This document shows positions 53,399-64,000 of a stretch of DNA of 64,000 nt, one piece after another. The position numbers and the translations under genes were made by a program. The notes under the pieces were generated by a model that made no database searches, was not told the DNA's origin, and saw only the letters and a list, made by a program, of their open reading frames with translations. The stretch's first letter is position 1; every line of letters begins with the position of its first letter. This DNA comes from Lunularia cruciata (Eukaryota > Streptophyta > Marchantiopsida > Lunulariales > Lunulariaceae): contig OX419755.1 of the NCBI GenBank assembly GCA_948567375.1, positions 73,164,944 through 73,228,943 of the forward strand, read 5' to 3'.

Positions 53399-56300
53399 CT
53401 ACCTTCTATGGTACATCTTCAACTTATCATGGTTAATCCTATCAAAGTGTCTTCCTCCCAACTCCTTGAGATCATAAGTGTAATTTCCCCACACCTTCTC
53501 TACTATGAAAGGTCCAAAGTACTTAGGCAAAAACTTCTTTTGTACTCTCTTGAATCGAATGGAATCAAACAACATTACCCAATCACCTTCTTTGAAAGGC
53601 TCCACCTTCTTCTTGCCTTGCCTCTTGTCATAGCTCTCCTTTTGTTTCCTTTGGGCTTGCTCCACTCGAACCATAGCAACTGCTCTTGCCTCTTCCAACT
53701 CCATGAGTTGATCCTTCCTTGACTTCTCTGCATCACTTCCTTGTGCTTTCTTCAATCTCCTATGAATGCTTTGGAAGGTAGGAAGATCAAAGTGAATAGG
53801 TAAGGTAGACTCAATACCATACACCAATTGGAATGGAGAATATCCAGTGGAAGTCTTCATGGTTGTCCTATACTCCCACAAAACTGCATGAATCCTCTTG
53901 TCCCAATGATGTTTAGCCCCCTCCATTTCTGCATCTTTGGCCAACATCATGCACAAGGTCTGATTGGTTCTCTCTGCCAAGCCATTGGAATTTGGCTTAT
54001 AGGATGTAGTTACTCTATGTGTGATAGAGAAATGTCGTAGCATGGCTGTAGTAATGCTTCCTGTAAACTCTCCTCCTCTATCAGAAACCAACTCCAAAGG
54101 GCATCCAAACCTAGTGATAATGCGTTCATAAAGAAATCTACCCACTTCATCTTCATTCTTGTCCCTCAATGGTCTAGCCTCAACCCACTTGGTAAGGTAA
54201 TCAGTAACTACCACAATGTACCGATTGTTCCTTGGGGTTCTATTGAGAGGTCCTACAAAATCAATTCCCCACTTCTCAAAGGGTCCTAGCAATGGAATTG
54301 ATCTAAGTGGTGGAGTGGATGTAGACTTTCTAGCAAAAGCTTGACAAACATGACAAGTTTTGCAATAATCAAGACAATCCTTGAAAATCCCTCTCCAATG
54401 GTAACCTACATCTAGAATCTTGAAAGCAGTCACCTTTCCTGCAAAGTGTCCTCCACATACTAAACCTTCATGAAACTCCTTTATGAGTAGGATAGACTCT
54501 TCCTTACCCACTGCTCTTCGAAGTAGACCATCTGCTCCTTGGTGAAAAAGAATATCCTCCACCATTGTGTAAGGTCTAGATCTTGCTGCAAGGGCCTTCC
54601 TCTCCCTAGCATGCATCCCTTCTGGATAGTTACCTCTTGTCACAAAATCCACAATCTCCTTGTACTCCATTGGAATCTCTTGAGTGACTGAGATTGTCAT
54701 GAGCTCCTCATCCGGGAAGGAATCATCTACTGGCTCATCTCCATCATGATCATAGGCTCTAGATAACAAATCAGCATTTGCATGTTTCTTTCCTGGCCTA
54801 TCCTCAATTGTGTAGTCATACTCAGACAAGAGTATCATCCACCTTGCTAGTCTCCCTTCAACATTAGGCTTGTTGAAGATGTACTTCAAAGCCTTGTGAT
54901 CCGTGACAATTGTGGCTTTCCCTCCAATCAAGTAGTGTCTAAACTTCTTGAGACCAAAGATCACTGCCAACCCTTCTCTCTCTGTGACAGAGTAGTTCTT
55001 CTCTGCTAAAACCATCTGCCTACTAGCATAAGCTATTGGATGATCATGCCCATCTTGGTCTAATTGACTAAGAGTGCATCCTATAGCTACATTAGAAGCA
55101 TCAGTGTAGAGGATGAAAGGCTTACTCCAATCAGGTTTAGCAAGAATTGGAGCTACAACAAGGGATTGCTTGAGCTCCTCAAAAGCTTTGAGAGCCTCCT
55201 TGTCTTCCAAAATCACCATGTAATCTACACCCTTCTTCATGTAGATGGTCAATGCATAAGCCTTGTTGGAAAATGAGAAGATGAACCTCCTATAGTACCC
55301 AACCATTCCCAAGAATTGGCGTAACTTTGTCAAGCTTGAAGGGAATGGAAGGTCTGAGATTTTCCTCACCTTCTCAGGATCAACTGCTATTCCATCCTTG
55401 GAGATGATGTGCCCCAAAAGTAGACCTTCTTCACATCCAAAAATGCACTTCTCTGGGTTGAGTGATGCATTTGCCTCATCCAAGCGTTGCAAGACTTTGA
55501 TTAGGTGCTCAAAGTGCTCCTCCTTGCTCCCATAGACACAAAAGTCATCAATGAAATCTCTCACAAATTTCCCAATGAAAGGTTCAAATACCTTGTTCAT
55601 GAACCGTTGGAATGTGGCTGGAGCATTGCAAAGCCCAAAAGGCATGACCTTGAAAGCGTAAGTTCCCCAAGGTGTGGTGAATGTGGTGAGTTGTTGATGC
55701 TCTGGTGCAATCTTGATTTGGTTATATCCACTATAACCATCTCCAAAACTGTACCTCTCATGACCTGCAACCTCCTCCAAGATCTCATCAATGAATGGCA
55801 ATGGGTAGTAGTCCTTCTTGGTAACAGCATTGAGCTTCTTGTAATCCACACATACCCGAAGCTTGCCATTCTTTTTCTTCACAATGACAATTGGAGACAC
55901 CCATTCTGAATTCTCCACCTCAAAGATAAATCCAGCCTCCTTGAGCTTATCAATCTCCTCCTTCACAACCAAAGATATTGGTGGGCTAATGCGACGTTGC
56001 TTTTGGCGGATTGGTCTTGCATGTGACTCCACCTCTATCTTGTGCTCCTCCAAGGTGACTTCCTTCAAATCCTTGTAACTAAAAGCAAACACATGGATGA
56101 ACTTGCGGAAAATCTCCTCAAATCTCACCTTCTCCTCCTTGGTAACATTTGGGCCATACTTGAGGGTAGATAACCTTCTCTCTACCTCCTCAAGTGTCAA
56201 TGGTGATTTATCTGGGTCCTTCAAAACCTCTGGCTTAGGTGCAAAATCCATAGCACACAAAGGATACACATCTGAATCAGATTCAGATTCATCCTCCTCC

Positions 56301-58225
56301 GTGGAAGTCTCCTCTTCCATGCTTGTGTCCACACCTGAAGCTCCTCCTTCAGAATCAGATTCCCAATAATTAGAAGATGGGGTATCTGAATGTGAAGTGT
56401 TGGTGGTGTTAGTCACAGGAACAGTGACTCTATGGTTTGATGGCCCAATCCTCAAGTACCCTTTGTGCCATCGATCAGTTGTGCGTGCTGCTCTCAACCA
56501 TGGCCTCCCAAGAAGTAAGTCATAGCTTGAATCCTTCAAGACTTGGAAAGTCATGAGATTTTGAACTCCCATAACTGAAACTACCACCTTATCCATCACC
56601 CCTACTGGTCAAACTTGTTGCTTGTTTGCCATGCTCACCACAAATGTTGAAGGTCTTGAGGGTATCATACCCAACTTCTTCATCAACCTTTCTGACATGG
56701 CATTCACTGCTGATCCTCCATCAACCAATGCATCCTTGATGTTGTGACCATTCACTCTCACATCAATCTTGGAGGCATATTCACAAGCCTCCCATGGTGC
56801 TGGCTTGGCATCCACCACCCCCATTGATACTGGAACTTTTGCCTTCTTCTTCTTTTTGCTCCTTGTAGAACTCAAACCACCTCTAAGCTCCTTTCTCAAG
56901 GTAGGGTTCAAAGCAATTAATTGGCCCACTGTGATGTTAGCCTTGTGACTACCAACATCTTCCAACACATTGTAGTTCCATTGTTGCTTTGAGATCAAGA
57001 AGTCCTCCATCCCCAACTTCTTCCTTGGAGTCTTTGTTGTTGATGGTGTTGAGGTGCGAGTGCTCCTAGTAGAAATAGGAGTATCCTTGCTTGAAGTAAA
57101 TCCTTGAGAAGAGTGAACATCCTCTGCAAAACGAGCTCTCTTCTTCTCTTGTGCCAAAAGCTCCAAATTAAGACCCTTGGAGTTTGAGCACTCTCCCTTC
57201 TCATACTTGCTCTCAACCACATCTATGGATGCTATCCCCTTACCTTTGTTGGGATTAGGAGCCACTTGGGTTTCACTACCTCCCTCTTTCCCTCTATTGG
57301 CTCCCTCATAACCCCTTCCTCCATGGTAAGTGGAATTTGGGCAATTCCTTTGGATATGGCCTCTTCCTCCACAACCAAAACAATTTCTATCATTGAAATT
57401 GTTGGCTGGTTGGCCTCCTCTATATGGATAGTTTCCATAACTCCTAGGTCCTCTCCCTACATTCTGATCCACCTCTCTCTTCTCCCATAGTTGCACCACA
57501 TTGATCTTGAGATCCGCAAGTTGTTCTGTGATGGTTTGGAGTGGATCTTTTGGTGGAGGTGCAAGAATTGGAGCAACTACTACTTGTGGTGCAACCCTTG
57601 TCACCAAAGTATCAGAAGTTCCACCATACTTGTAGCCTTGAGGAGGATGCACAACCTCCTTCACCACCAAATCACTCTCATCCCCTTCCAAACTCTCCTC
57701 CATACGAATTGCGATCTTGATAGCTTCAACCTTGGAAGAAGGTTTCTCATATCTCACCTTGCTTCTAGTTTGTGGTCTCAATCCTCCCACAAAATTCTTG
57801 GTGAGCATGGCCCCTATGCCAATCATTGTAGTCTCCACATCATCCCCACCCTTCCTCAACACTATGCGAAATCTGGACTCCAACTTTTCCACTCTTTCCA
57901 CATAGACCCTCACTTTCTCTCCATCTCCTTGCTTGAGAAATGTAACCTCACTCATCAATCTCTCATAACTCTCATCAGGAAGAAAGTTCTCAATGAGTGC
58001 TGAAGTCAAAGTCTCCCAAGACTCCTCTTCCCCCTCTCTCCTCTCTCTCTTTTGGTATTCTGACTCATACCATGTAAGTGCTGCATCCTCAAAGAAATCT
58101 GGTAATAATGAGGCCCACTCATTCTTCCTCCTCTCATTGTTTCCTATGCAAGCTCTCTTGAAGTCTCTCACAAAGGCCTCCACATCTTCTCCATCCTTGC
58201 CAAAGAAAACCGGAAGTTTCCCCAT
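53399..58225 (-). pseudogene. G1 gag-pol of copy F with one nonsense codon
   Basis: Same length and start as in B. The frame is open for 538 codons (gag, knuckle, and protease to NKQQV). It meets TGA at 56611-56609 where B has CGA (Arg), then is open again to 53399 with RT FIDDF, RNase H DAS, integrase HHCC and all three DDE residues. The stop lies inside protease, downstream of VDGGS, so gag could still be made while pol could be made only by readthrough. Confidence 0.92.
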
Positions 58226-58460
58226 CTTAACCCCTCACTATCTTTCTTTTCTCTTAATTTTTTTTTTCTCTTTTTTTTTCTCTCACTCTATTACTAATAG
58301 AGTATATACATGACTAACACCATCTGAGAATAATCCACTCTAGGGAACACAAAAGGTTCAGGTTGCTCCAAGATTTCTATAGCAACATCAAATCCTAGAG
58401 TGCATATTAATCTAACTCTCATGGATAGTTTATCCATAAGTTGAAAGATTATCTCCATCA

Positions 58461-58934
58461 CTAATCTTGAGAACTAGCTGATGAAGGTGGTAGTATTTCT
58501 GTAGCTGTACTAAGACTCTCTCCAAGATCCTTCACCAAAGTTTCCAAAAGTGCTTTTACTCCACTACACTCATGTCCTTTTGGAAGTCCTTCAACTCCAC
58601 AAACCTCACACAACTCCTTGGTCTTAGATCTTCTCCCTCCCAATCTTGGTGAAGAAGGTCCAACATGCAAACCCAAGTCAAGTAAGCCTCTCCTTTCCCT
58701 CAATCTCTTGCTCTCAAAGGTTAATGGACATGAACTTGCCTTATGTCCCTTCTCTCCACATAGAAAGCACTTAGACTCACTCTTTCCTCCAAGTGGTGTA
58801 GGTTTTTGGATCCTCTCAACACTCTCTTCAAATTCTATTGTAAACTCTCTTTTCCTCAAATCCACCCCTACAATCACCTCAAACCCTTGGGGAACCTTGC
58901 ATAATCTCAATTTCCACTCTTGATGACCCTCCAT
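58461..58934 (-). CDS. G1 ORF1 zinc-knuckle protein, copy F
   Basis: 157 codons, intact, reading as in B and E, with both Cys/His clusters. Start chosen at the homologous ATG (58934-58932). Confidence 0.62.
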   Translation of the reverse strand: MEGHQEWKLRLCKVPQGFEVIVGVDLRKREFTIEFEESVERIQKPTPLGGKSESKCFLCGEKGHKASSCPLTFESKRLRERRGLLDLGLHVGPSSPRLGGRRSKTKELCEVCGVEGLPKGHECSGVKALLETLVKDLGESLSTATEILPPSSASSQD

Positions 58935-59582
58935 GTTCCCAAAGATGAATCTAAACACTCAAACATGCTTTTTGTTGATCTCAAACTTCTCATGCATGAG
59001 ATCTCCACTCTGCAGAATTGACCCTTCCTCACAATGTCACTCAAATCTCCCAACGAATATGTCACAGTCCTCTGAAATTTTCCACACTTGATCACAACTC
59101 TAGGGCGTCCCTCCCTGCAAAATTTTAGATCTTTTCATTGAGCCATTTGGCCTAGACACCTTTCTATTCAGCACCCATATTTCAGATTTGGTCTGAAAAC
59201 CACCCCCCTCACTTCAAAAACTCATAACGCACTGCACAAAAATGATCTCTCTCTAATTTTTGTGGCACCAGGTAGGATACAATGCACTGAATTTTCTTGA
59301 AAATTTTCAGGACAATTCACTGAAAATTGAAGAAATGGCAGACTCTGTACAATTTTCCAGAGAGCATGCAGTTGCGGGAGCACTTTACCCTATCAACTTT
59401 CAAAACTTCTAGCCCAGTGCGCATAGAAGCTCTCTCAATAATTTCAAGTGTGCTAACTGAAAGATAACCCAAGCTATCATGTGTAGAAATCTCAAGTCCA
59501 GATCTCAAACTTGAGATTTTGCCCAAAATCACCTTAATCCCCAAAATCTGCAATCCACCTCACACAATCTCTCCAATTCCTC

Positions 59583-59753
59583 TCATGTGTACAAGATGTA
59601 CAAAATCACCTCAAAGACATCATAATGAACTACAGGGTATACAAATGGATCTTGGTTCTCTAACATAAGTTCAGCCCTCTCCTCTCCTAATGTTCTCTCC
59701 AAGTGAGCTCTCATAGCCTCCTTCTGCCTAATGTAGAATTGGACGCGGAACAT
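59583..59753 (-). CDS. Small 5' ORF (56 aa) of G1 copy F
   Basis: Same sequence as the small ORF in B and E. Role unknown. Confidence 0.3.
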   Translation of the reverse strand: MFRVQFYIRQKEAMRAHLERTLGEERAELMLENQDPFVYPVVHYDVFEVILYILYT

Positions 59754-59794
59754 TATCTTGCCTTCTAGAGAGGTCCCGGCAACGGAACCAAAAA

Positions 59795-60472
59795 TGTGAG
59801 CCGGCCTGTCTCTCACTCAGGATGAACCTCTGATGGCTATTATGGTAGCGCACCATGGACTAAGAAGGCAAGGAACCCCAACTCCATCATACTCCTCCAA
59901 GGCTAACACTCCAAGACTCAAGACATTGCTCACTAGAGAACTCAATGAGAGAGAGATAGTTGCAAATGAAAGGATGATGAGTACCTCCTCACTCCTTGTT
60001 TATATACTTGTGAAATAGTTACGTACCAAAGTTACTAATTACCGTAGTAACTCAAGTTACTAGACTAAAAGTCAAGTAAAGTCAAAAAGTAGAAAGGAAT
60101 ATCCATTCACATGGGCATATTCCCCTTATCTTGACCCAACCACTAAAGCAAGGATTCCTTCACATGGGCTATCCTTGGACTAAAGAAGAATCCAAAACAA
60201 AAAGGCTTGCGGGCCCAAGAGTTCTCAACTCTTTCCCCAAAGCCAAACACCTAGGAATAATACCAAGTCAACACACTAAAATCCAAAATAGTGGTGCTCA
60301 TCTTTTCTACTTCCTCTAAAGTAAGGTCCCATCTATCTTAGCTATGACTAACTTTAGCTAACCATGACTAATATAGAACCATCCTTTATCTCTATAGAAA
60401 TAATATCTCTTAAGTACTTGTAATACAAGCTAAATATCACAATACCACACACATGCACAAATGGGTGTTACA
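59795..60472 (-). repeat. 5' LTR of G1 copy F
   Basis: 678 bp. Two visible differences from its 3' LTR: one deleted base in the TTAGCTTGGTATT segment and TATAGAAATAAT for TATATAAATAAT. Confidence 0.93.
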
Positions 60473-60476
60473 GTTC

Positions 60477-61216
60477 CACCTTCTCTCTCCCGGACCCAAC
60501 CACATTCTCCAAATAGGCGCTTTGGCTATTGCCTCTTCATCCAACTCTCTCTACCTCTGATTGCGACTTACCTAGACAACTGCCTCCTCATTCTTTCCCC
60601 ACTCTACTGCTCCCAACCAATCAGGTTGGAGCAGATCGAGTGCGTATTCCAACTCATCCCGCAAATGACTATTTGCAGCTTGCAGAAAGTAGTTAGACCT
60701 CTGTAGTTTAATGGCCTCAGCTTCACAGGCTGATAGATGGCCATGCCTCTTATTAAACTCCCTTAGGAGATCTTGAGGCCCCAGGTTTTTACTCCTATCG
60801 TTCACCCAATCCAAGAACATGGCCTGGGTGACCCGATCTGCATTCTGCAGCAAGAATTCCTCCTTCATCATCTGGGAGAACTCCTTCCATGTCTCTACCC
60901 CTCTCACCAAGCCCTCAACCACTCTCTTGATTTTGAGCTCAGCCAACATAGGAAACCTAGCAATGGCAACGTTCTCATCCAGATCATGAAGCTTAATCTC
61001 TCTCCAGTAGACCTTCAAGTACTTGGTCACGTCCTTACCATCAAATTGCCCTTGCTGATCTACCACAGCACGCAGACACTTTGTGACTTGTGAAGACTGC
61101 GCTTTCACCTTGTCTCTTTCCTCGTCTTGATTCTTCATGGCTCTCATGGTTTCCATGACAATCAGTAAGATCTCCTGTTCCCTTGTCATAGCTATAGAAG
61201 AAGCCTCTAGGCCCAT
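60477..61216 (-). pseudogene. G4 gag N-terminal part, element Z
   Basis: Minus strand. An open frame from 61216 to 60572 gives 214 codons: an N-terminal helix region (MTREQEILLIVMETMRAM), then a capsid-like part (LKVYWREIKLHDLDENVAIARFP; ETWKEFSQMMKEEFLLQNADRVTQ). A stop follows near 60571 and the reading continues to the F insertion site. It resembles Retrotrans_gag in overall form. The 5' LTR and primer-binding site lie just upstream. Confidence 0.7.
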
Positions 61217-61323
61217 CTCTACCTCAGCACGGTTAACTACTGTCCACTAAGATTAGTCCAATTTGCCCTTGTCTCCTTCCCCAACTCCAACTGGTCCTAA
61301 CGTTTAAGCACAAGCCTTGAGAT

Positions 61324-61341
61324 TCCCCAACATGGTCGCCA
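61324..61341 (-). other. Primer-binding site of G4 element Z
   Basis: On the minus strand TGGCGACCATGTTGGGGA, four bases after an LTR ending CCGGACA. The TGG...GGGGA form fits a tRNA 3' end. The tRNA is not identified with certainty; tRNA-Arg-type sites of Ogre-like elements look similar. Confidence 0.55.
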
Positions 61342-61345
61342 CTTA

Positions 61346-62551
61346 TGTCCGGGAATTTGTTTGGCTTCAAGAGTGCACCGGGCACTTGGCTGCTTGTGCT
61401 CAGCTTGTCTTTATTGTAGTTGATTTAGAGTTTCTCGTAGACTGTCATTCTCTTCATATTCCTGGTGTGTTGGAAATCTCAACTCTGTGAGAATTTGGGG
61501 TTTTCTCTGTTTCTTGAGGTCGGGTTTCCCAAGGGTTTGTGTTTGTTCTCGGCCTACACAGAACTGGCTAGCTCATGCGGTTTCAGCTATGGTTTTGGAT
61601 CCGACAGTTCCTAGAAATGGCTGGGAATTTTACAAACAACAAATAGTTTCTATTTGGGCTCAACCCAGCACCCAGACTACTGAATCAACCATTCATATAG
61701 ACAGACTGAGAGCTCCTTAAATGGAGCTTCTTCGATGCTAGTCACAACTCAAACACACCACCATCTCAGGATTTGTCATTCATAAAATTTCAGCTGCAAG
61801 GTTCACAAGTTTGGACAAGCCATCCAACTCTAGTTCATACAGTATTTGCACTAACTTATGACAGAAAATCATTTCAGCTGGCACTTTTCACACACACTTT
61901 GTCCAACAATAATAAAGACAACTCACTCCCTGAACCTCTTCCTTCACCTTCCAGCAGCATTCCCATCAATGCCTCCTTGCAAAGGTTTCTATTCTCAGCC
62001 AAAGTTCCTTCCATGAAGCGCCCTCAGCTCTCCTGCAATAATTTCCTTTCTGTCCAGCCCTCTCTCTCCTGCATAGTCCTTCATTTTCATGAGAAGAAAC
62101 ACTTTCTGCCCTGCACTCTCAAGCCCTCTGCTTTCATGCATAAATTTCCTTTTTGTCCATCCCTCTCTCTCTCCTGCAAAGTCCTTCACTCTCTTGAGAA
62201 GAAACCTTTCTGCCTTGCACTCTCAAGCCCTAACAGTCCTCCTGCAAAAATTTCCCTTCTGTCCCAGCACTTACTTTCCTACACATGTTCCATTCCTTCG
62301 AGAAGAAAATCCTCTCTTGCCCTGTTGTCTCAAGCCCTAACATCTTCCTGCAAAAATTTCCTTTCTCCCAGCCCTCCTTCTCCTACAGAGTCCTTAACTC
62401 TCTTGAGAAGAAACCTTTCTGCCCTGCACTCTCAAGCCCTAACAGTCCTCCTACAAAAATTTCCCTTCTGTCCCAGCACTTACTCTCTTGCACATGCTCC
62501 ATTCCTTCAAGAAAAAACCATCTCTTGCCCTACTGTCTCAAGTCCTAACAT
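61346..62551 (-). repeat. 5' LTR of G4 element Z (partial)
   Basis: Plus-strand start TGTCCGGGAATT is the LTR's inner end (CA on the minus strand). From about 61815 it matches the left LTR (36251 onward), including about two units of the ~209-bp array. It is cut at about 62551 by G1 fragment G. Confidence 0.75.
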
Positions 62552-62554
62552 GTT

Positions 62555-63423
62555 GTCTAAACTTCTTGAGACCAAAGATCACTACCAACCATTCTCTCTT
62601 TGTGACAAAGTAGTTCTTCTCTATTGAGACCATCTACCTACTAGCATAAGCTATTGGATGATCATGCTTATCTTGGTCTAATTGACTAAGAGTGCATCCT
62701 ATAGCTACATTAGAAGCATCAGTGTAGAGGATGAAAGGCTTACTCCAATTGGGTTTAGCAAGAGTTGGAGCTATAACAAGGGATTGCTTGAGCTCCTCAA
62801 AAGCTTTGAGAGCCTCCTTGTCTTCCAAAATCCTCATGTAATCTATACCTTTCTTCATGTAGATGGTCAATGCATACGCCTTGTTGGAAAATGAGAAGAT
62901 GAACCTCCTATAGTACCCAACCATCCCCAAGAATTAGCGTAACTTTTTCAAGCTTGAAGAGAAAGGAAGGTTTGAGATTTTCCTCACCTTCTCAAGATCA
63001 ACTTCTATTCCATCATTGGAGATGATGTGCCCCAAAAGTAGACCTTCACATCCAATATGCACTTCTTTGGGTTGACTGATGCATTTGCCTCATCCAAGCA
63101 TTGCAAGACCTTGATTAGGTGCTCAAAGTGCTCCTCCTTGCTCCCATAGACACAAAAGTCATCAATGAAGTCTCTCACAAATTTCCCAATGAAAGGTTCA
63201 AATACCTTGTTCATGAACCGTTGGAATGTGGCTGGAGCATTGCAAAGCCCAAAAGGCATGACCTTGAAAGTGTAAGTTCCCCAAGGTATGGTGAACATGG
63301 TGAGTTGTTGATGTTATGGTGCAATCTTGATTTGGTTATATCCATTATAACCATCTCCAAAACTATATCTCTCATGACCTACAACCTCCTCCAAGATCTC
63401 ATCAATGAATGGTAATGGGTAGT
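62555..63423 (-). pseudogene. G1 fragment G: RT-RNase H piece
   Basis: Minus strand. It starts at ACTACCCATTACC (63423), covers RT with MPFGLCNAPATF and FIDDFCVYG, the RT thumb and RNase H DASNVAIG, and stops within the RNase H region (about 62555). Small deletions (CTTCACATCC for CTTCTTCACATCC) and a stop in the FLGMVGYY region show it is dead. Divergence from B is of the order seen in copy A. It is bounded by the G4 LTR on one side and C3 LTR Y on the other. Confidence 0.88.
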
Positions 63424-64000
63424 TGTAATACCAAGAGCTAGCCATATGATCTAGATGTGAAATTTGGTTTGGTAACATCTAGAATGATGTTATACATGAT
63501 GGTCAAAATAGATAAGATAGAAGTATCACCAAAAGAGTACTTCTACTAATAGGGCAGAAACCGAAATAGACTTGAGAACCTTAGAACCAATAGCTAGACA
63601 TATGATTTAAAGGTGAGAATTGGTTTGGTAACATCTGAAAGGAAATTTCACATGATGGACTAAACAGATCAGAAAGAGGTATCACCACAAGGGGACTTCT
63701 TCTAATAGAGTAGGAATCAAAATATGCCTGAAATCTTTGAAGGCAATTTTGGAGGCCTAAATGGATGAATTAGGCCTTGAAAATGTGCCAATTTCCCCCC
63801 GAATGGAGGATAGGTTGGCCTTCCCTCCCACCTACTTTGTCTTGTCAAGAGCTTTCCGATGGTACCTTACGTGATTTTGAGATTCCTATAGGAAGATTCC
63901 CTAAAAGATTCCCTCTGGTCAAAGCTTGTTTGACCAACGAGATAGGACCTAGACCAGATATGTCACCCATCCAAGTAAGTAATCCAAGGGTGGAGCTTGC
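63424..64000 (+). repeat. C3 LTR Y (runs off the window)
   Basis: TGTAATACCAAGAGCTAGCC onward. It follows the X LTR closely for 577 bp; about 160 more bases would be expected. The left flank GTAGT (63419-63423) is the candidate 5-bp target duplication. Whether it is a 5' LTR or a solo LTR cannot be told here. Confidence 0.88.

Larger units (their letters stand above)
52672..60472 (-). mobile_element. G1 copy F: full-length young element, minus strand
   Basis: 7801 bp with GTTC duplications (52668-52671 and 60473-60476). 3' LTR 52672-53350 (679 bp), 5' LTR 59795-60472 (678 bp). All parts of B are present. One nonsense codon in gag-pol is the only visible coding defect. It splits the gag of G4 element Z and lies in inverted orientation to E. 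Confidence 0.94.
36251..62551 (-). mobile_element. G4 element Z: old divergent Ty3/gypsy retrotransposon, split by E, N2c and F
   Basis: Read on the minus strand with the inserts removed: 5' LTR (61346-62551, cut), primer-binding site, gag (60477-61216 and 51741-52667), protease region (47421-47987), RT, RNase H, integrase (41293 to about 37830) and 3' LTR (36251 to about 37808, cut). Both ends are truncated, by G1 fragment G on the right and by C/D on the left. The LTR would be about 2 kb. Coding regions carry many stops. The reading joins cleanly across the E, F and N2c insertion points when the duplications are removed. Confidence 0.85.

Overview
This window is plant nuclear DNA made almost entirely of nested transposable elements. 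I see no intact host gene, rRNA or tRNA. The only non-retroelement gene remnant is a decayed PIF/Harbinger transposase at the left edge. The density of very young and very old Ty3/gypsy copies suggests a large-genome seed plant. A gymnosperm is my guess, at low confidence. Names used here are mine: G1 = a non-chromovirus Ty3/gypsy family; C3 = a chromovirus (chromodomain) Ty3/gypsy family; G4 = an old, divergent Ty3/gypsy family; N2 = a family with TG...CA ends, a coiled-coil protein and no visible polymerase.

Layout, left to right: Harbinger remnant (1-1322); unexplained DNA (1323-2698); old truncated G1 copy A (+, 2699-7266); N2a (+, 7267-10888, 3' end lost); C3 element X (+, 10889-26714), whose integrase is split by the complete young G1 copy B (15730-23531) and again by N2b (23644-25574); old G1 fragment C (-, 26715-29985), head to head with young G1 copy D (+, 29990-36250); old G4 element Z (-, 36251-62551), split by G1 copy E (+, 41298-47416), N2c (+, 47988-51740) and G1 copy F (-, 52672-60472); G1 pol fragment G (-, 62555-63423); and the start of another C3 LTR, Y (+, 63424 onward).

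B is the reference G1 element. It has 679-bp LTRs that look identical, a TATA box, a primer-binding site resembling the tRNA-Asp type, a small zinc-knuckle ORF before gag, one uninterrupted gag-protease-RT-RNase H-integrase ORF of 1608 codons, a 22-nt palindrome and a G-rich polypurine tract. D, E and F are recent relatives that differ by single events: a 1540-bp deletion and one nonsense codon in D, a 1.68-kb deletion in E, one nonsense codon in F. If the family still moves, B (or a relative elsewhere) is the likely source of enzymes.

The least explained items are: (1) N2, whose protein is conserved between divergent copies although no reverse transcriptase is present; (2) the 4-bp GNNC target duplications of G1; (3) the C/D head-to-head pair at one GGAC target; (4) copies A and G, which break at the same six bases; and (5) the extra zinc-knuckle ORF of G1.
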